A stretch of 64,000 bases of DNA from Punctularia strigosozonata HHB-11173 SS5 (lineage: Eukaryota > Basidiomycota > Agaricomycetes > Corticiales > Punctulariaceae): assembly GCF_000264995.1 (NCBI RefSeq), contig NW_006767445.1, positions 380,084 to 444,083 of the forward strand, in the 5' to 3' direction. Position numbers and translations under genes: made by a program. A model generated the notes under the pieces. That model ran no database searches and had not been told where the DNA came from. It worked only from the letters and a program-made list of their open reading frames with translations. Below are positions 37,030 through 50,131 of this stretch, one piece after another (position 1 is the stretch's first letter; the number at the start of each line of letters is the position of its first letter).

Positions 37030-37383
37030 TCTCGCTAGGTCGCAGCCGTTCCGCGTCGCGAGGGGAATTCGTGCTCCCCTGCACAACGTAGAGAAAAAAG
37101 CCGTTCTGAATAACCTCAGGCTCAAGAGCCATCATGCAGTCTTTTGCTTCGGTTTTACGAGAATCCATCATGATCGATACCATGCCCCAAAGTCACTTAC
37201 TGCTTTCCATCATCATTGCTGTCCCATCGCTTTTTTTTTCTTAACCAAATCGCATATCGCATTGATACCAGTTCATAAGCAACGATATATTAGTCGCATA
37301 GTAGCACATCGTCGATCGCTCCACCTCAAATCATAATATCTCGGCTAGTCGGTCGTTGCCGATGCAGCTAACCGCGCATTGTT

Positions 37384-39019
37384 TCACGCTCTTGTGGGTC
37401 CTCCCAAATTGAGCCCCTTCGCCAGCAAGTTACGCACCAGATAGACCGCCGTTTCCGCGAGGATGACCAGCGTGCCTTCGCCAGCGAACACCAAGTTGGC
37501 GGAGGTGGTGTTCAGGAAGAACTTGCCCAGCAGCGTGCCTTCAGCGTCCCAAACCTGGACAACAACAGACGAGAGAATCAGTGCCTGCAACCAAAGCGAG
37601 AGAAAAAAATCTCGGGAAATCGATACATACTTGGACGCCGTCGCCGCACCCTGCGTACACGTTCCCTTTGCTGTCCACCTGCACCCCGTCCGCCACCCCC
37701 GTATCCACGTAGGCGAACACGCGGCGGTTCAGGAACGCCCCCGTTTTCTCGTCGACGTCGAATTGGTACCTGCATTCCACAAGCGGATCGTCATCGACAG
37801 CCGTTCGGAGAGCAGCTCTCGGCGCGACCAGGGGCGGAAACGCTTACAACGTGGCCGGCTCCGTCCCGTTGTTCCCCAAAAAGCCGGAAACCACCCCCGT
37901 GTCCGCTCTGCGGGTCCCATCCAATATGGATCATCAGCTACACGAGGCGGAGAGATTCAATTGCTTGCTGACATATATGCGGTCTTGCCGTCCTTTGTGA
38001 ACGCTATGCCATTGCACTTGTCAAAGCCGTCCGCGACGACACGGACGGCGCTCGTCACCGGATCGAACCGGTAAATCTGGTTTGGCAGGGCAGGTAAGGG
38101 TCGGAAATGGTTTAGCCAGCCGTACCTTCAGATCGCGAAATAGGTCAGTGATACGATAGCAAAGCCAGACCTTAGTGCGAGTACATACGTGACGTCGGTG
38201 AAGAAATATTTGCCGCTCTTCGGGTGGATCTTGATATCGTTCAGGGAGTTGAACTGACGACCGAAGAAGTTGTCCAGGAGGACAGTCGTGTTAAACGGCG
38301 GGCTCGGGTTGACGAGAACGATGGAAGAAGCCGCAGGCCCTCTGCCGGACGTGATCAGCAGCAGGTTACCGCCCACTGGACCTGTACCACCGTTCGTCAT
38401 CTGGACAGAATCGGGAAGGTCGAGCTACGAAAGTCCACATAAGAGGTAACCACGTTGACCATGTAGCACATTGACGTACTTTCGTGAAGGTAACATTCAC
38501 TTCCTCAGCACCCGCGTCCAGCGCCGCCTCGGCTTCCGTGAGGTTGATCTTCGAGTATTGGCTGTTATGGTTCAGATCACTCATCCCCAACGCGCCACCG
38601 TCATTGCTGGCAAAGAATATTTCGTTGGTCTCCTCTATCCAGATGGGCGCCTCGTGGGCGAACGCGAAGTCCGATCGCGAGGCTATCTTGTGGATCGACG
38701 CGTTGGATCCAAGGATATCGTAGAAGCCGGGGTCGATGACTTGGAAGAACGGGGCAGCGGTGTTGGTCGGATTGAAGGTCGCGAAGGCGTCCGTGCGGAA
38801 CAACGACGAATCATTTTGCGGGAGGACAGCGAACGAGCTCGGAAGGACCTCCTAGGGTCGAATAGTGCGTGAGCTTGAATACCTTCAGGATGCGTTCGCA
38901 GCACTCACAACGGCCTGAGCTGGTTTCCTAGATACGGCACCGGCAAGTAAGGTGCCTTGCTTGGCGTTCAGCAAAGCCAGAGCGATGGTCAGCAGCGCAG
39001 CGAGAGATGCCAAAGCCAT
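37384..39019 (-). CDS. Secreted SMP-30/gluconolactonase-like hydrolase
   Basis: Starts at 39019 with a signal peptide (MALASLAALLTIALALLNA). Beta-propeller motifs of the SMP-30/lactonase family follow across several exons: FAFAHEAPIWIEETNEIFFA, SLNDIKIHPKSGKYFFTD, NQIYRFDP, DGFDKCNGIAFTKDGKTAYM, VFAYVDTGVADGVQVDSKGN, VYAGCGDGVQVW. The acidic metal-site residues (E in HEAP-x-W, N in LND, D in DGVQVD) are in place. These enzymes open sugar or other lactones in a Ca- or Zn-dependent way. Asn-rich sequons (NDS, NAS, NVT, NTT) fit an extracellular glycoprotein. The C-terminus ends GLNLGGPTRA at 37384. Confidence 0.85.
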
Positions 39020-39719
39020 GGTGAACGACCTCGGAAGCGATTGATGCTACGACGTGTATATGAGGACTCGGACTGTCTTGGCTAGCGATAGGCAGCTCAT
39101 CATAAGCGAAAGGGCGCCATACGGATGTCGTCAGCCGAGAACCGTTCGTATGATCTCGATCATGCGACTGCTACGAGGCAATGGAAGCCTTCCTGTTCTT
39201 TACTCGTGACCACGCTAAGTGGTGGTGCCAGGCTGAAAGAATGCTGAGCTTGTGTAAGAATGTCCATAGGAGGTTATTGAGTACGGGATATGCAGCCACG
39301 GTGGGGACAACACAGTCATTCGTGAAGCCAGGTGTGTGGGGAGATTTGGCAACCTCGCTTCGCGCTTCTGATGACAATATGTCGAGGCGCACGGAACAAT
39401 ATATGATCTCGACTGTTTGACATATGAACACGATGGTCAAGTCGAAACACGGTCCGACTCGCACCGAGAGTCGATTCTTGGCAGGCAATGTTGTGCGTAA
39501 TGTTTTGCGCCTACAGCGCAGGAAAAGAACAACAAGCGACTTCCAGATTTGATTCGACATTTCTTTCTAAAAGTCCCAGATGCAAGAAACAAAACGGTGA
39601 AGATAATAGATAGCAGATATGATAGCACAGCACTGCATGGAAGGATGAAGGACAAAATAAGGAACAGCATGGATTGAGAGTAGTGAACAAAGGAATGGAA
39701 AGGACGACTACGAGGGATG
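39020..39719. other. Intergenic
   Basis: Upstream of the lactonase and downstream of the P4-ATPase, both on the minus strand. No supported gene; ORFs are short. Confidence 0.45.
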
Positions 39720-42700
39720 CTATATCGCCCTCGGTGTCCATGATTGATAGCTAGCTGGGCGCACGTGGCCGTGCGGCGCGGGCGACCGATCCTCCTCCCG
39801 ATCATAGTCATCCGACCAATCCTCGCCCTGGGAGGTGTAGCCTTCCTGCGCTGTCGCGTACGTCCCCTGCGTCCACTCGCTCGCGCGTGACAGGTCGGTC
39901 CGGTCCGGTGGCGGACTCCGCAACGGGTCGTGGTCGTGCGAGGGCAGGCCGCTCGCGTGCTGGAAGTGCACCGCGTGAGGGGCGGCGCCCGAGGCCGGCG
40001 AGCCGGGGACTTGCAGCAACGTGGGCGACATCGGGTGCGGCGTTGTCGGCGTAGGCGTGAGCGGTTCTTCGTCGAATGCGGCAGGGCGCGTTGGTACGCT
40101 GGTGCGTATGGGATGCAGGCTGACGCCAGAACTGGGGGTTCTGGGGGACTGCACGGCAGGAGAGAACACGGTTGGGGGCATGGGTGAGGGAGGAGGGATC
40201 TGGGAAGATGAGTAGTAGGATGGTGCAGGAGATACAGAGGTGGGCAATGGAGAGCGGGTTGGCGGGTACGGGCTAAGCCCACCATCGGGACGCGCTGGGG
40301 CGGTGACATACTGCGCTTCAGCCTCTCCGTCGTGGGTATGAGCTTGCTCGGGAGCGTGCGGGCTGTCGAAGTAGGGCGTGGACGCCATCGGGGTGCTAGA
40401 CGGGGATGGCGACATCGTCGGCGGACTGCGCATCTCCACCGGTTCGTAACCGTCGTCTCCACCCATCTCCGACTCTGCGCGGAAATGCACGTTTTTGTAC
40501 ATTGGTACCGCCTCGGGGTCGGCCCTCGTCCGATCACGATGATGTTTGATGCCCAGACGGTCCTTCAGGTCACCCTTGACCCACATCTCTCGGACGATGT
40601 CGCGGTCGAGGGGCATGTACGCGGAGGAGACAAACTTGACGAGGTATCGAGGAGCTGCCGGCGGCATGAGCGGAGGTTAAGACACGAAGAAATGGAACCT
40701 TACTGAGTGCTAGAACCACGGAAATGACTATTGTCGCCCAGAACGTGATGCCGCCGTAGAGGATGGCCACTTCATCGTTGAAGTCAGGCGTGTCAAAGAA
40801 TGAGTATATGGCTATCCAAGCGACCATGATGAGGGACGAGCCGAACACGACCACCCAGGTGATTATGGTCCAACTGTAGTAACAAAAGAATCAGCTACAA
40901 TACATAAAACATCGTGGAAAGAACTTACTAATGGGTATTCAAGCCGACGTAGAAATTAGCCGCGAAAATGGCAGCCACTGATACCGTAGTACCGAAATCG
41001 GACAGCGAGTCCATGGCCTTCCCATTCCAGGATACCGCTGGACCCAGAACCCACGTGAAGTACCCGATGAAGTACACTACCGCGGATTGATACAGGCCAT
41101 CCAGCATGTAAAGCCAGAACTTCGTCCGAGTGTACTCCAATCCGCGTATGCCACGAACATAGAGCTGGGGGAATGCCAACGCGGCTTTGGCGTTGATATC
41201 CTGGTCGAATGCTATACGGAATGCATGTGAGTAAGCTGATAAGGCTATATGGCCCTCTACTTACCGCCCATGGCAATGACGGGTAACGAGGTGAAGACCA
41301 AGTTACAGAGCAGGATGAAGGTATACTGGTAGAGGTAGGTGGAGTCGAAGCTGGAGGTAACGCAATCATTAGCATTCAATGGGTTCTACAAGGTCTACAA
41401 GGAGGGTCTAAGTCACCTGTTCCAAGGGAGATACCAGAACATGGCAAACGTCCAAATTACGTTCTGTAACGCAGGTCAGCACGTGGTGTTCCAACGATAC
41501 GACCAATGTCCGACCTTGTAAAAGAAGTTGCTATGCATGTCTGCAATCCGCTGGTATGACCAACGGCCATGTACGATTAGCAGCTTGGTCAAGAACCGGA
41601 ACTGGCCAAATGCGTAATCGGCCGACATGGCTGCTTGCGAGCCTTCGAGACCGAACAGACCGCATCCAATATTCGCCTCCTGGATCATGGCCACGTCATT
41701 GGCGCCATCGCCAATCGAAAGCGTCATCGCTTCACGACCTTCCTTGACCTAGAAGCACGCGATGAGTGACGAATAAAGTACAGATCAAAGGGAGGAAGAC
41801 CGACCATCTTGACGGTCAGTGCTTTCTGGGCCGGCGAGACACGACAACAGACGACAGTTTCGCATTGCGTTGCGAGGTTAAGGAACAGAGGCTTCACCGA
41901 CGTATCAAATGCATGACGCAGGGTATCTCCATCAATGACCACGGCGAAGGAGGCCTTAGCGTTGGGCATGAAGCCACGATGGCGAGGATCCAGCGACGGT
42001 GGGCCGAGGACGGAGGCGATCTTGTTCAAACCAGCCTCGATCTGCGTTCGAGCCCCGTGCAATGACTCTGCGGACAAGATCATAATGTCCATAGTACTCT
42101 TCAGCAGGTTGCAACTGAAGCCTGGGCGCAGCTTTAGTCTTAGCTTTCACTGGTGATCCGAGCAAATACTAACCGATTTCGATGGCCGTCTGCACCTTGT
42201 CACCAGTCAAGATCCACAACTTGATTCCTGCGCTGTGGAGCGTCTCAATTGCCTCCGGCACGCCTTCTTGCAGCTTGTCCTCTAACGCCGTCGCACCCAA
42301 GATCAGCAAATCCTTCTCCACCAGGTCGTTCGCCTTGTCGATCTCCTCGTCTCGATCCTTGATAGCCGCGCTAGCTTCGTCGTACTTCCGGCTCCAGTCA
42401 AAGTACTCTGCCTCAGACATGTACCGGTAGGCAATGCACAGCGTCCGCAAGCCGCCGTTGGCGAACGCCTCCATGTCCTTCGACGTTCGCTCCTTCAGCT
42501 CCGGGTCGTGGTCCGCGGCAAGGCGCTCGTAGATCACACTATCTGCGCCCTTGCAATACAATACGATCTTGCCCTCCGGGTTGCGCACGACGACACTCAT
42601 CCTTTTCCTCGTGGAATTAAACTCGAGCACCTTCAGCGGAACGTAGCGCTCGTGCTGGCCCATCACCTCGATGTCAATCGCATCCTTTGTACGCTGGAGG

Positions 42701-45206
42701 AAGGGAAACCCAACATCGCGTGCAGCCGCAACAAGCGCAGCCTCGTCAGGGCTTTCTGCTTTGTAATTGACGAGAAACGGCTTCGTTTGCGGCTCGGGCT
42801 TGTTCGCCAGGACGGAGTGGCACACCGCAAGCGCGCGGAAGAATGCGATGCAGTGACTTCTCTGTTCCCTGGTCCGGTCCGTGAGATCCTCGGCAAGGTT
42901 GGGCGCAACGAGGGTGAGCTTGTCGAGCTGCATGTACCGGTTCTTAAACGCGCGGTTCATCTTGTCTACCATGCCCTTCTTCATCCGCACCATCTTTTCC
43001 TTGTGCTCTTCTGGGTCACCGGACGCCTCGCCCTTGCGCTTCTCAGCACCCCGCTGCGCCTCTGTGATGTTCTCTCCGTAGACGATACCCCGGATTGAGC
43101 ACTTCTGGAACTCCATCACGTTCTGCGTGAGTGTGCCAGTCTTGTCGCTGAACACGTATTCAATCTGGCCCAGGTCGTCACAGATGTTCCATGTCTTGGG
43201 AACGCAGGCAGTGTCGAACGGCTCGTAGTACATGTCGACATCCTGTGAGATGAGATACGCTTGGATAGTCTTGACGATCTCGATGGAGATGTACAGCGAT
43301 ATGGGAACGATGTTCTGGAAGGCGATGAGGCTAGCACTGCAGGAAAGATTCAGTACGGCTGCGATTCAAACTGGTGGGATCACTCACACGAAGGTAACCA
43401 ACGCATTGACGACGTGGCTGTCCGTAGCGTCAGCGTGTTGTTCAAAGAAATGTGCGCTAGTGTTCCCTTTCCCGTCCATAATCCCGCTACCCACCGCGGC
43501 GAAGGCGCACATGCCGATCAGTACGATAAAGTTCATCACAACGTTGAAGTTCGTCTCCTTTTCGATCTTCGAACGCTTCGACGGCGTCTCGCCGCCGTTG
43601 AGCATGATCTTCGTGTCCGCGCCGGTGAACGCAACGAGCCCAATTATCCACGCCGTGTTGCGGACCGTGCATCCACGGAGCAGCAGCTCGTTGATCGTTA
43701 CCGCCTCGCGCTTCTCTTCTCCACTCGGACTTGCCGGATCGCGGTATCTGAGCTGCCCATTGTACAGATACAAGTTCGCGTGCGGCGGTTCCGAGTCCAA
43801 CACGAAGCTCGCACGCTCGATATCCTCCTCGCTCCGTATCGCGGCGGTAGCCTTCAGGGCGCGCCTCGGCTTCAAGTTGGTCTCGCCATCGAGGTTCTTC
43901 GTCTCGAGATAGCACATCCCGTCCGCATCGGACGTGGCGAGCACAATGATGTCGGCCGGGACCTGCTCATCATCGCGCAAGAGCACGATGTCGCCCACCT
44001 CCAGCTTCTTCCAAAGCGTGCGCTCCCAGATGGCGGTCCCAGAAGAGCGTTTGTTCAGGTCGAGCACGCCCCACTGGTTGGATGGGCGCGAGCGAACGGA
44101 GTCGGCACCAGTGCCACGGAGCGTATTCCCGGCCAGTTGCGTTGACGAGCCGTCGTCCGCGATGCCCATACTGACGAGCGCCGTGCTGGACATCGACATA
44201 GACGCATCTGCCGTCATGGCGAGCCCGGGCGGATACGAGTGCTCGTCAATGCTCTGGATATCTTCCAACTTCCCTCCGAGCGTCACACGCGAGTCGTTCC
44301 CGCGCACGGTGTCCATCGTGCTCCGCCCGTCGTCCTCGCCGCCCGCGCGCTCAAGCACGATGCGCTCCCGACCCGCCTCGGCGTCTTTCTCGCGCAGGCG
44401 CCGCACGCCCTTCGTCACACGTCCCGGTTTGTTCAGCCCCAGCAGCTTTTCCCACCATTCGCGCGGGTCCGTAGGTTGGTTAACGTTGCGAAAGGAGCCG
44501 CCGAGCTTAGTCGCGGCAGAAGTGTTGACCTCCTCGTCGAGCGACGCGCGACGGTAATCTTCGATACCGTCTTTAATGGCGGTCACTGTCAGGATGAAGA
44601 CCAAGGGCAGCATGGATATTTGTGGAGAGGCAGCACCAAATATTGGGAAAGCTGCCAGAATTCGTCAGTATACTGAATATATGCGCATATAATCACGATA
44701 ATGTAGATGCGGGGAACTGAGGAGCATAAGTGACGGGAAGGCTCACCTTGGGCGACAGCCATAACCAGGAAAAATATGTTCGCCGCGCGATAGAATTGCT
44801 CGAAGAGATTCTTCGGGACGAACGTTACGATCGTGTATTTGCTCGTGCGGACCTTGTTCCGCACGTACCGCTCCACGGGCTCGCCATGCGCGTCCACCTC
44901 CATCGCCGTCAGCGGCATGTTCACGTACACGTTTCGCCGCTTGCCCGGTATCACGCCCGGCTTTAGCGCAGAGGCGGCGCTCTCAGCCTCGGACGCCTGC
45001 TTTCTATCCCGCCGAAAGAAGCGGCTCCGCTTGCGCTTCACGTTCTTCCGCCGCGCCGCGCGCTGCTCCTCGTTGCGGTTGCTCTCCGCAATGGTACTGG
45101 CCGCGGTGCGCACCGTGCGCAGGCGCAGCTCCGGGTCGATGTTCTGCATCACATCCTGCTCCTCGTCGGTGTCGGGCTCGTCGACCGCGCTCGGTTGTCG
45201 CTTCAT
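39720..45206 (-). CDS. P4-type ATPase, phospholipid flippase (Dnf1/Dnf2-like)
   Basis: Large multi-exon gene of roughly 1,500 codons from ATG 45206 to the stop at 39720. Order: acidic/basic cytosolic N-terminus; [10 protein letters not shown] and [20 protein letters not shown] with [13 protein letters not shown] (first helices); KDGIEDYRR; actuator [20 protein letters not shown] and [10 protein letters not shown]; phosphorylation site [15 protein letters not shown]; nucleotide domain [46 protein letters not shown]; hinge [21 protein letters not shown]-terminal helices from [11 protein letters not shown] onward; a long Pro/Ser-rich tail. It moves phospholipids to the cytosolic leaflet of plasma or Golgi membranes. 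An inserted Ser-rich segment between EDYRR and the actuator fits Dnf1-type proteins. Confidence 0.92.
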
Positions 45207-46717
45207 GGTGGCAGTTGTCCTAGTGAGATATGTCGTCCTCTAGGGTCTATGGGTATCGAGGAGAAGGTGGCCGAGGTCGCCGAACTGTCGTTCGCGTGGA
45301 TGATGTGCTCCTGGTGGTTGATAATCCAAGGAATATCAAGAAATAACTTAACAGAAGAAGAGGAGGGCAAGAATATGACCAGCAGGGCTCGTTGAAAGGA
45401 CGAAGAGGATGAGGTGGAAGTGCTCGGGCGGCGTAAAGGTCAGCGCTCGGCGCGGCAGCACCCAAGCATCAAAGGATGCTAGGCGTGGGAATATCGTGGA
45501 CGCCCGAAATGGCAGGCGGCTTACATGCGCATCTCAACCTCCTAGAGCGGTCGCGGATTGGCTCCGTCCGTCACTGCTCTGCATTCTCAACGGGGCAACT
45601 TCGATAATAATGGGTCTGAATACCGCAAGCTACCGTTATACACGCGGCCTATTCCTCGAGGTGGTACACGACATCGAGCAAGTGTTTAGCATATCGCCGC
45701 CGCAGTCTTTCATCTCGAGGCAGTGCACGAGCTGTGCTCCATCCAGAGACATTCTGCTACCCAACAAATCCCAGAGATCTCGCAGAGCACGTCTCAGAGT
45801 AATCCAATCAGCACGCACAGCATATTGGAGATCTCACCGAACGCCCGGGACGCTATCATATGTTTTCGGAGACGCCCACCTATGTCGTCTACCTATCCTT
45901 GCGACACGGTTGCGGAGGATATCACGCAGTATTCACGTTCCGATAATGCCGCCGCTGCTGACATTCCACGGCGACAGGCACTTCGGCGCCACGACGCGCG
46001 TCAGTGATACCAGGTACACATACTATAAGACACCGGCTCCTCGTCAACCCCGTCGAGTCGTCAGTCACAGATGCGTAACGGCTTCGGCAGTACTTACTTA
46101 TGGGCGGTTGACAACCCTGCCGAGTGATGAGTATACTCATTTGTACCTATTCTGCGGTACCTTACGGGCATTTCGGGAATCGTCCCTCGTAAGCATCGAC
46201 CATCTACTCCCGGACAATGGCCGACTCAATGGTGCGAGGGAATGTCGTGTCCAATCTGGCCGGAATCTCCGTACGAGAGGTGATAGAGTTTCATCGGCGG
46301 CGACCAGTGAACCGGTGATCTGGCTATACGTGCTAATATTGGATATACTCGATTTTTGGTTCGTTCGGTTCGTTCGTCGTTATTCACTTTTCATTGAGTC
46401 TTTGCGATCAGCATGCTCGATCGATTTTCTCAACGTCTAATTCGAACGAATGGGACCGAACGAATTAAATTTCAGCATCTCCATTCGCAGGCTTGTCCGT
46501 GCGAGTCGGGCGGAAAGATACCCCGCAGCCACGGTGAATCGTCCCGAACATTCCTCATCGTTCACGGATCAAAGTCAAAAACACGGTATATTGCCAAATT
46601 TGTTATTTCCTCAACTAGACGATGCCCACAACGACAGAAACAAGCCGTCACTTTCCACCGCTACCGCCGTCGATACTCTTGGTTCATTGCGGACGTTGGC
46701 GCGGTTGTTGATGCAGC
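45207..46717. other. Intergenic, with a long but unsupported ORF
   Basis: About 1.5 kb. A 343-codon plus-strand ORF (45409-46440) is rich in Arg and Ser, without domains or codon-like structure. A pyrimidine-rich tract (minus strand) lies upstream of the P4-ATPase start. No gene is supported. Confidence 0.4.
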
Positions 46718-47337
46718 CTACCGTATGTTCTTAGCTTGTGCGCTTGGTCCGCTAGGAGTCGGAGCAAGGCTAGCAAGATCGAATGACATCGGAGGGATCC
46801 TAACGGCTCCTGCGGGGGGGAGGCGACTGCTTTCGCCAGAGGGCTCTTGGATCGTGACAGGCGTATCAACGGGGATACCGGGCCCGCCCAAGTAGCTTGA
46901 CCACTGCAATATCATAAAAAAACGTCGTCAGTGTTGATTTCTAACGTAGATTAGCCATGCGAAAATACGCTTACGCTGAGTCCACCCTGGTCGTTGTCCT
47001 TGAGAAGCTGGTGCGCGAGCTTGAGGACCGGTGCGAGCTCGTTGGTGGTCTTCCCTGCGTAGGAGCCCCGACTCCACGCTTGGAGCTCGGGGAGATTCTT
47101 GACGTCCTCAGCTGCCGTCTCGGCCATGATCCGGGCCTTCAATCCAGCACACTGAGCGTCCATGGCGAGGAACGCAATGCGCGCCGCGAGGTCCATAATC
47201 CACATGCCTTGAGACGGATCGCCGGTGCCGATCCGGGCACTGACTCTGGAGGCATCGGTCAACGCCTTGGTGACAAACGTGTCGCGATCGGGGAGATAGC
47301 GAAACGGCGGGGACGGGAGGGTCGTCGAAGACGACAT
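46718..47337 (-). CDS. Unknown small protein, tandem family member 1
   Basis: Predicted 182 residues in two exons (47337-46975 and 46903-46718) with a 71 bp intron. Not a family I know. Core: DASRVSARIGTGDPSQGMWI and MDLAARIAFLAMDAQCAGLK, then RIMAETAAEDVKNLPELQAW and a helical region KLAHQLLKDN; exon 2 begins WSSYLGGPGIPVDTP. The neighbour at 48252-49281 has the same exon break and the same WS-x-YLG exon-2 opening. Probably all-alpha, soluble, no signal peptide (start at MSSSTTLPSPP). An upstream in-frame extension is possible. Confidence 0.65.
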
Positions 47338-48251
47338 GTCGGTGGTGCGTATGGGAGAGACTTGAGATCGCAAGAGGATATGTGAGAGCTGGATGCCGAT
47401 ATGCCCCCCCAGAAGCTCCCTGTATTTATACGCCGTAGACAATGCGGATATAAGAGGTTGCGCCTTGCCCATAGCATTGTGGATCTCCGGTCGATAATAG
47501 CTATCCTTGCGAGTGGCATTGCGTGGACTGCAATACTAACAGTCCTCGGACGCCATTGTGCTGACAATGTGAGCTTTAAGGCGGCTTCATCAATCTGCAA
47601 GGAAAAAACATTACTCTTGGTGTGATCCTGATGTTAAACAACGGTAGCTCGGCCAGCTCTTGTTTGTGACGCAACGGACAATGGACAGAAAATGCGCAAC
47701 GCATGCCAGGTGTCACAGTGTCCTAGTATCGTGAAGAGGGGCCATCAGACAAATATTAGGGTCGTTGATTGAAGCCAGCCACCACAGGGCCAACGGGGCT
47801 CACAGTGAGCATGGTGAGAGAGCGTCACCGAAAGTAGTAAGACAGTTGTAGTCTTAGCGGGTACATTCTAGAGCTCGAACGACGTGCGCGTTTATCCATC
47901 CTGCTGCTAAGTAGAGGAGCGCAGAAGCAGAGAGATGAGATCATACAGTGACGACGGACAAAAGACAACGTGAGCCACTATCCGAGTCGCATGACGCCAT
48001 TGGTCCCATGCGTTTGGTGCGTCGGCACCGCATTAACATCAACTGCCACCAACATCTTTGCAGATCACTACCATCCCAAAGCAAAGGCGGCACTTACCTC
48101 ACGCAACGCCTTCATATCGCAAGGGTTCAGTTTGGTGATTCAATTCCGAGGATCGTACAGATAACACGAGGCGTATGTTATGATACTGGCCCAAATCTCG
48201 GGAACCCAATGGCGGATCGAGAGCGATGATGATGGGCCCGCCTGTGCCTCG
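47338..48251. other. Intergenic
   Basis: Between the two tandem unknown genes. No supported gene. Confidence 0.45.
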
Positions 48252-49281
48252 CTAGGACATGTCAGAGCGGGTTGAGGCACCGGAGTTCTGGTGCGCAGAC
48301 GGGAAAAGATCCTCCCTGTTGGTTTGGGGAGCCACTCGGCGCAAGTTCTCCACTAGCAGGCCTCGCAGCGATGGGTGGCCAAGGCTAGACGATGGCGGTT
48401 GCGACCCTTCAGCAAGTAGGTAGGCTCCCGGAGGCAGTTCGTCAGAAACAGTTGATACCACAGACACGACCTTTCGTTCTGAAGGGATTCGCAGAGGCGT
48501 TGGGGTATCTAGCGGTGGGAATGACCAGGCTTGCACTGGCTCAGAAGTCGATATTTTGTGCGGCTTCTGCCTTGTGGCTGCTCCCAGGATCGCGCGTTTG
48601 AGAAGCGGGGGAGCTCGATTCAATCCTTTTGGTCTCCGAACACGAGGGTGATTGATTATACCGGGTTCTCGTACTTCCGTGGACGGCGAGGGCGGAGGGA
48701 AGGCGGTTTGGGGTACGCCGACGTTGACGGGAGCACCAGTATGACCTAAGTATCTGGACCACTGATTATCACAGACAAGATAGTTAGGATTAGACGGCGA
48801 CTAGGAACAATACAAGTCTCCTTACGTCGCGAATGCCGGCATATATATCGGTGAGAATTCTATGCGCGGTCTTCACAGCACACGCAAGATCGCGGCAGTT
48901 CCGAGCCCCAGGACTGCCGATGAGGCTCCATGACTGGTAGTCGGGCATCTTCATTATCTCGGGAATTAGGTGGGCATACACGTATCTGTCGTCTTGACCA
49001 TTCTCCAGAATGCGGCTCTTGAGGAGTGAGTTTCGCGCATCCAGGGCGAGGAACACGATGATTGTAGCGAGTTCCACAAAGCTGGAAAGTCCACTGCTGG
49101 GGTCGATAAGCTTGCTGACTTGTCGTACCTCGTTGACCGCCTGAAAGAAGCAATATGCGTCCGGAATGTAGCTCCATGGCATAGCAGGGGAAATCGGTGC
49201 CTCTAAATAGTCAACGCGCGTGTGATTATCCGAAGTATTCATGGTCGGTATCGGACGGTGCGCGCTTTCGCTAGAAGCCAT
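48252..49281 (-). CDS. Unknown protein, tandem family member 2
   Basis: Predicted 321 residues in two exons (49281-48826 and 48761-48252). It shares with member 1 the helical core (EVRQVSKLIDPSSGLSSFVE, ATIIVFLALDARNSLLKSRI versus ARIAFLAMDAQCAGLKARIM), the MPDYQSW/LPELQAW motif, and an intron at the same place, after which exon 2 starts WSRYLGHTGAPVN. Its second exon is much longer, Pro/Ser-rich and probably disordered. No catalytic motif is visible. I infer tandem duplication followed by tail growth or loss. Confidence 0.65.
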
Positions 49282-50131
49282 GGTAGTAGAGAATCGAAGG
49301 AGCGCTCTCAGGTAGAGTACGAGTGTTTTGCGTGAAGACGAAGCCTTTATCTATATGTGCAGGACAAAGCCCGGATCGGGTTCTCCAGCTGAGGGCGCCT
49401 TGCTTGGGACATTGCAACACTATTGCATCGGCTTTGTCTCGCAAACAGACAATTCGTGTGCGCTCGATAGCTTTGCTGTGCGAGATGAACGGCGCGAATC
49501 ATCGAGCGCTTGGACATTCCACTTGACTCTCGAGCATTACTTGAGAGCGGTAGTCATCCAGCAAGGCGAAGCGCGGAAACGATAGCTCTCCTCCGTGCCC
49601 CCAGTTCTCACCGATGACGTCACCGGACAAAGCACAGCACACAATGCCACAACGAAACTCGAGTTCCGTGCAAGTCGGCGACTCGGGCAGCCACGGTTTG
49701 TTCGGCGCTACATGATATGGGCTCGACGGAGAGACCCTGCAGGGCGCAAAGCTCCGGCACGGAATGAGAAGTTGCTTTGTCTGCAGCACTGCGCCGAAGT
49801 TTGATCGATTGACCGGGAGTCGCGGAGGAAGATGTGCAGTCAATCCTAGCCAATCGAATAGCTCCAAGAGCACAGCCTCGCGATCGGCCCATCGGCCCCT
49901 CGGCCCCGCGCGTAGTCCTTCTTATCCCTTTATAAATGGAATCACGCGGGTAGGACAGAGACATGCATATGGTCAACGCATACGAGAACTAGTCATTAGG
50001 GTACAGGTGGGTGCAACAGCGAGTAACAACATCAGCGTCCTTACGACGGGATACAGCACAACAACAACTCTAGATAGACTCCACAAATCAAAGCCGCCAG
50101 ACAAAGATAAATACCCAAAGCGCATTAACTT
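49282..50131. other. Intergenic
   Basis: About 850 bp upstream of the unknown gene and downstream of the membrane protein. No supported gene. Confidence 0.4.

Noticed and set aside
45409-46440. 343-codon plus-strand ORF
   Set aside because: Arg/Ser-rich with no domain, no helix or strand pattern and no paralogue here; GC-rich fungal DNA gives such ORFs by chance.
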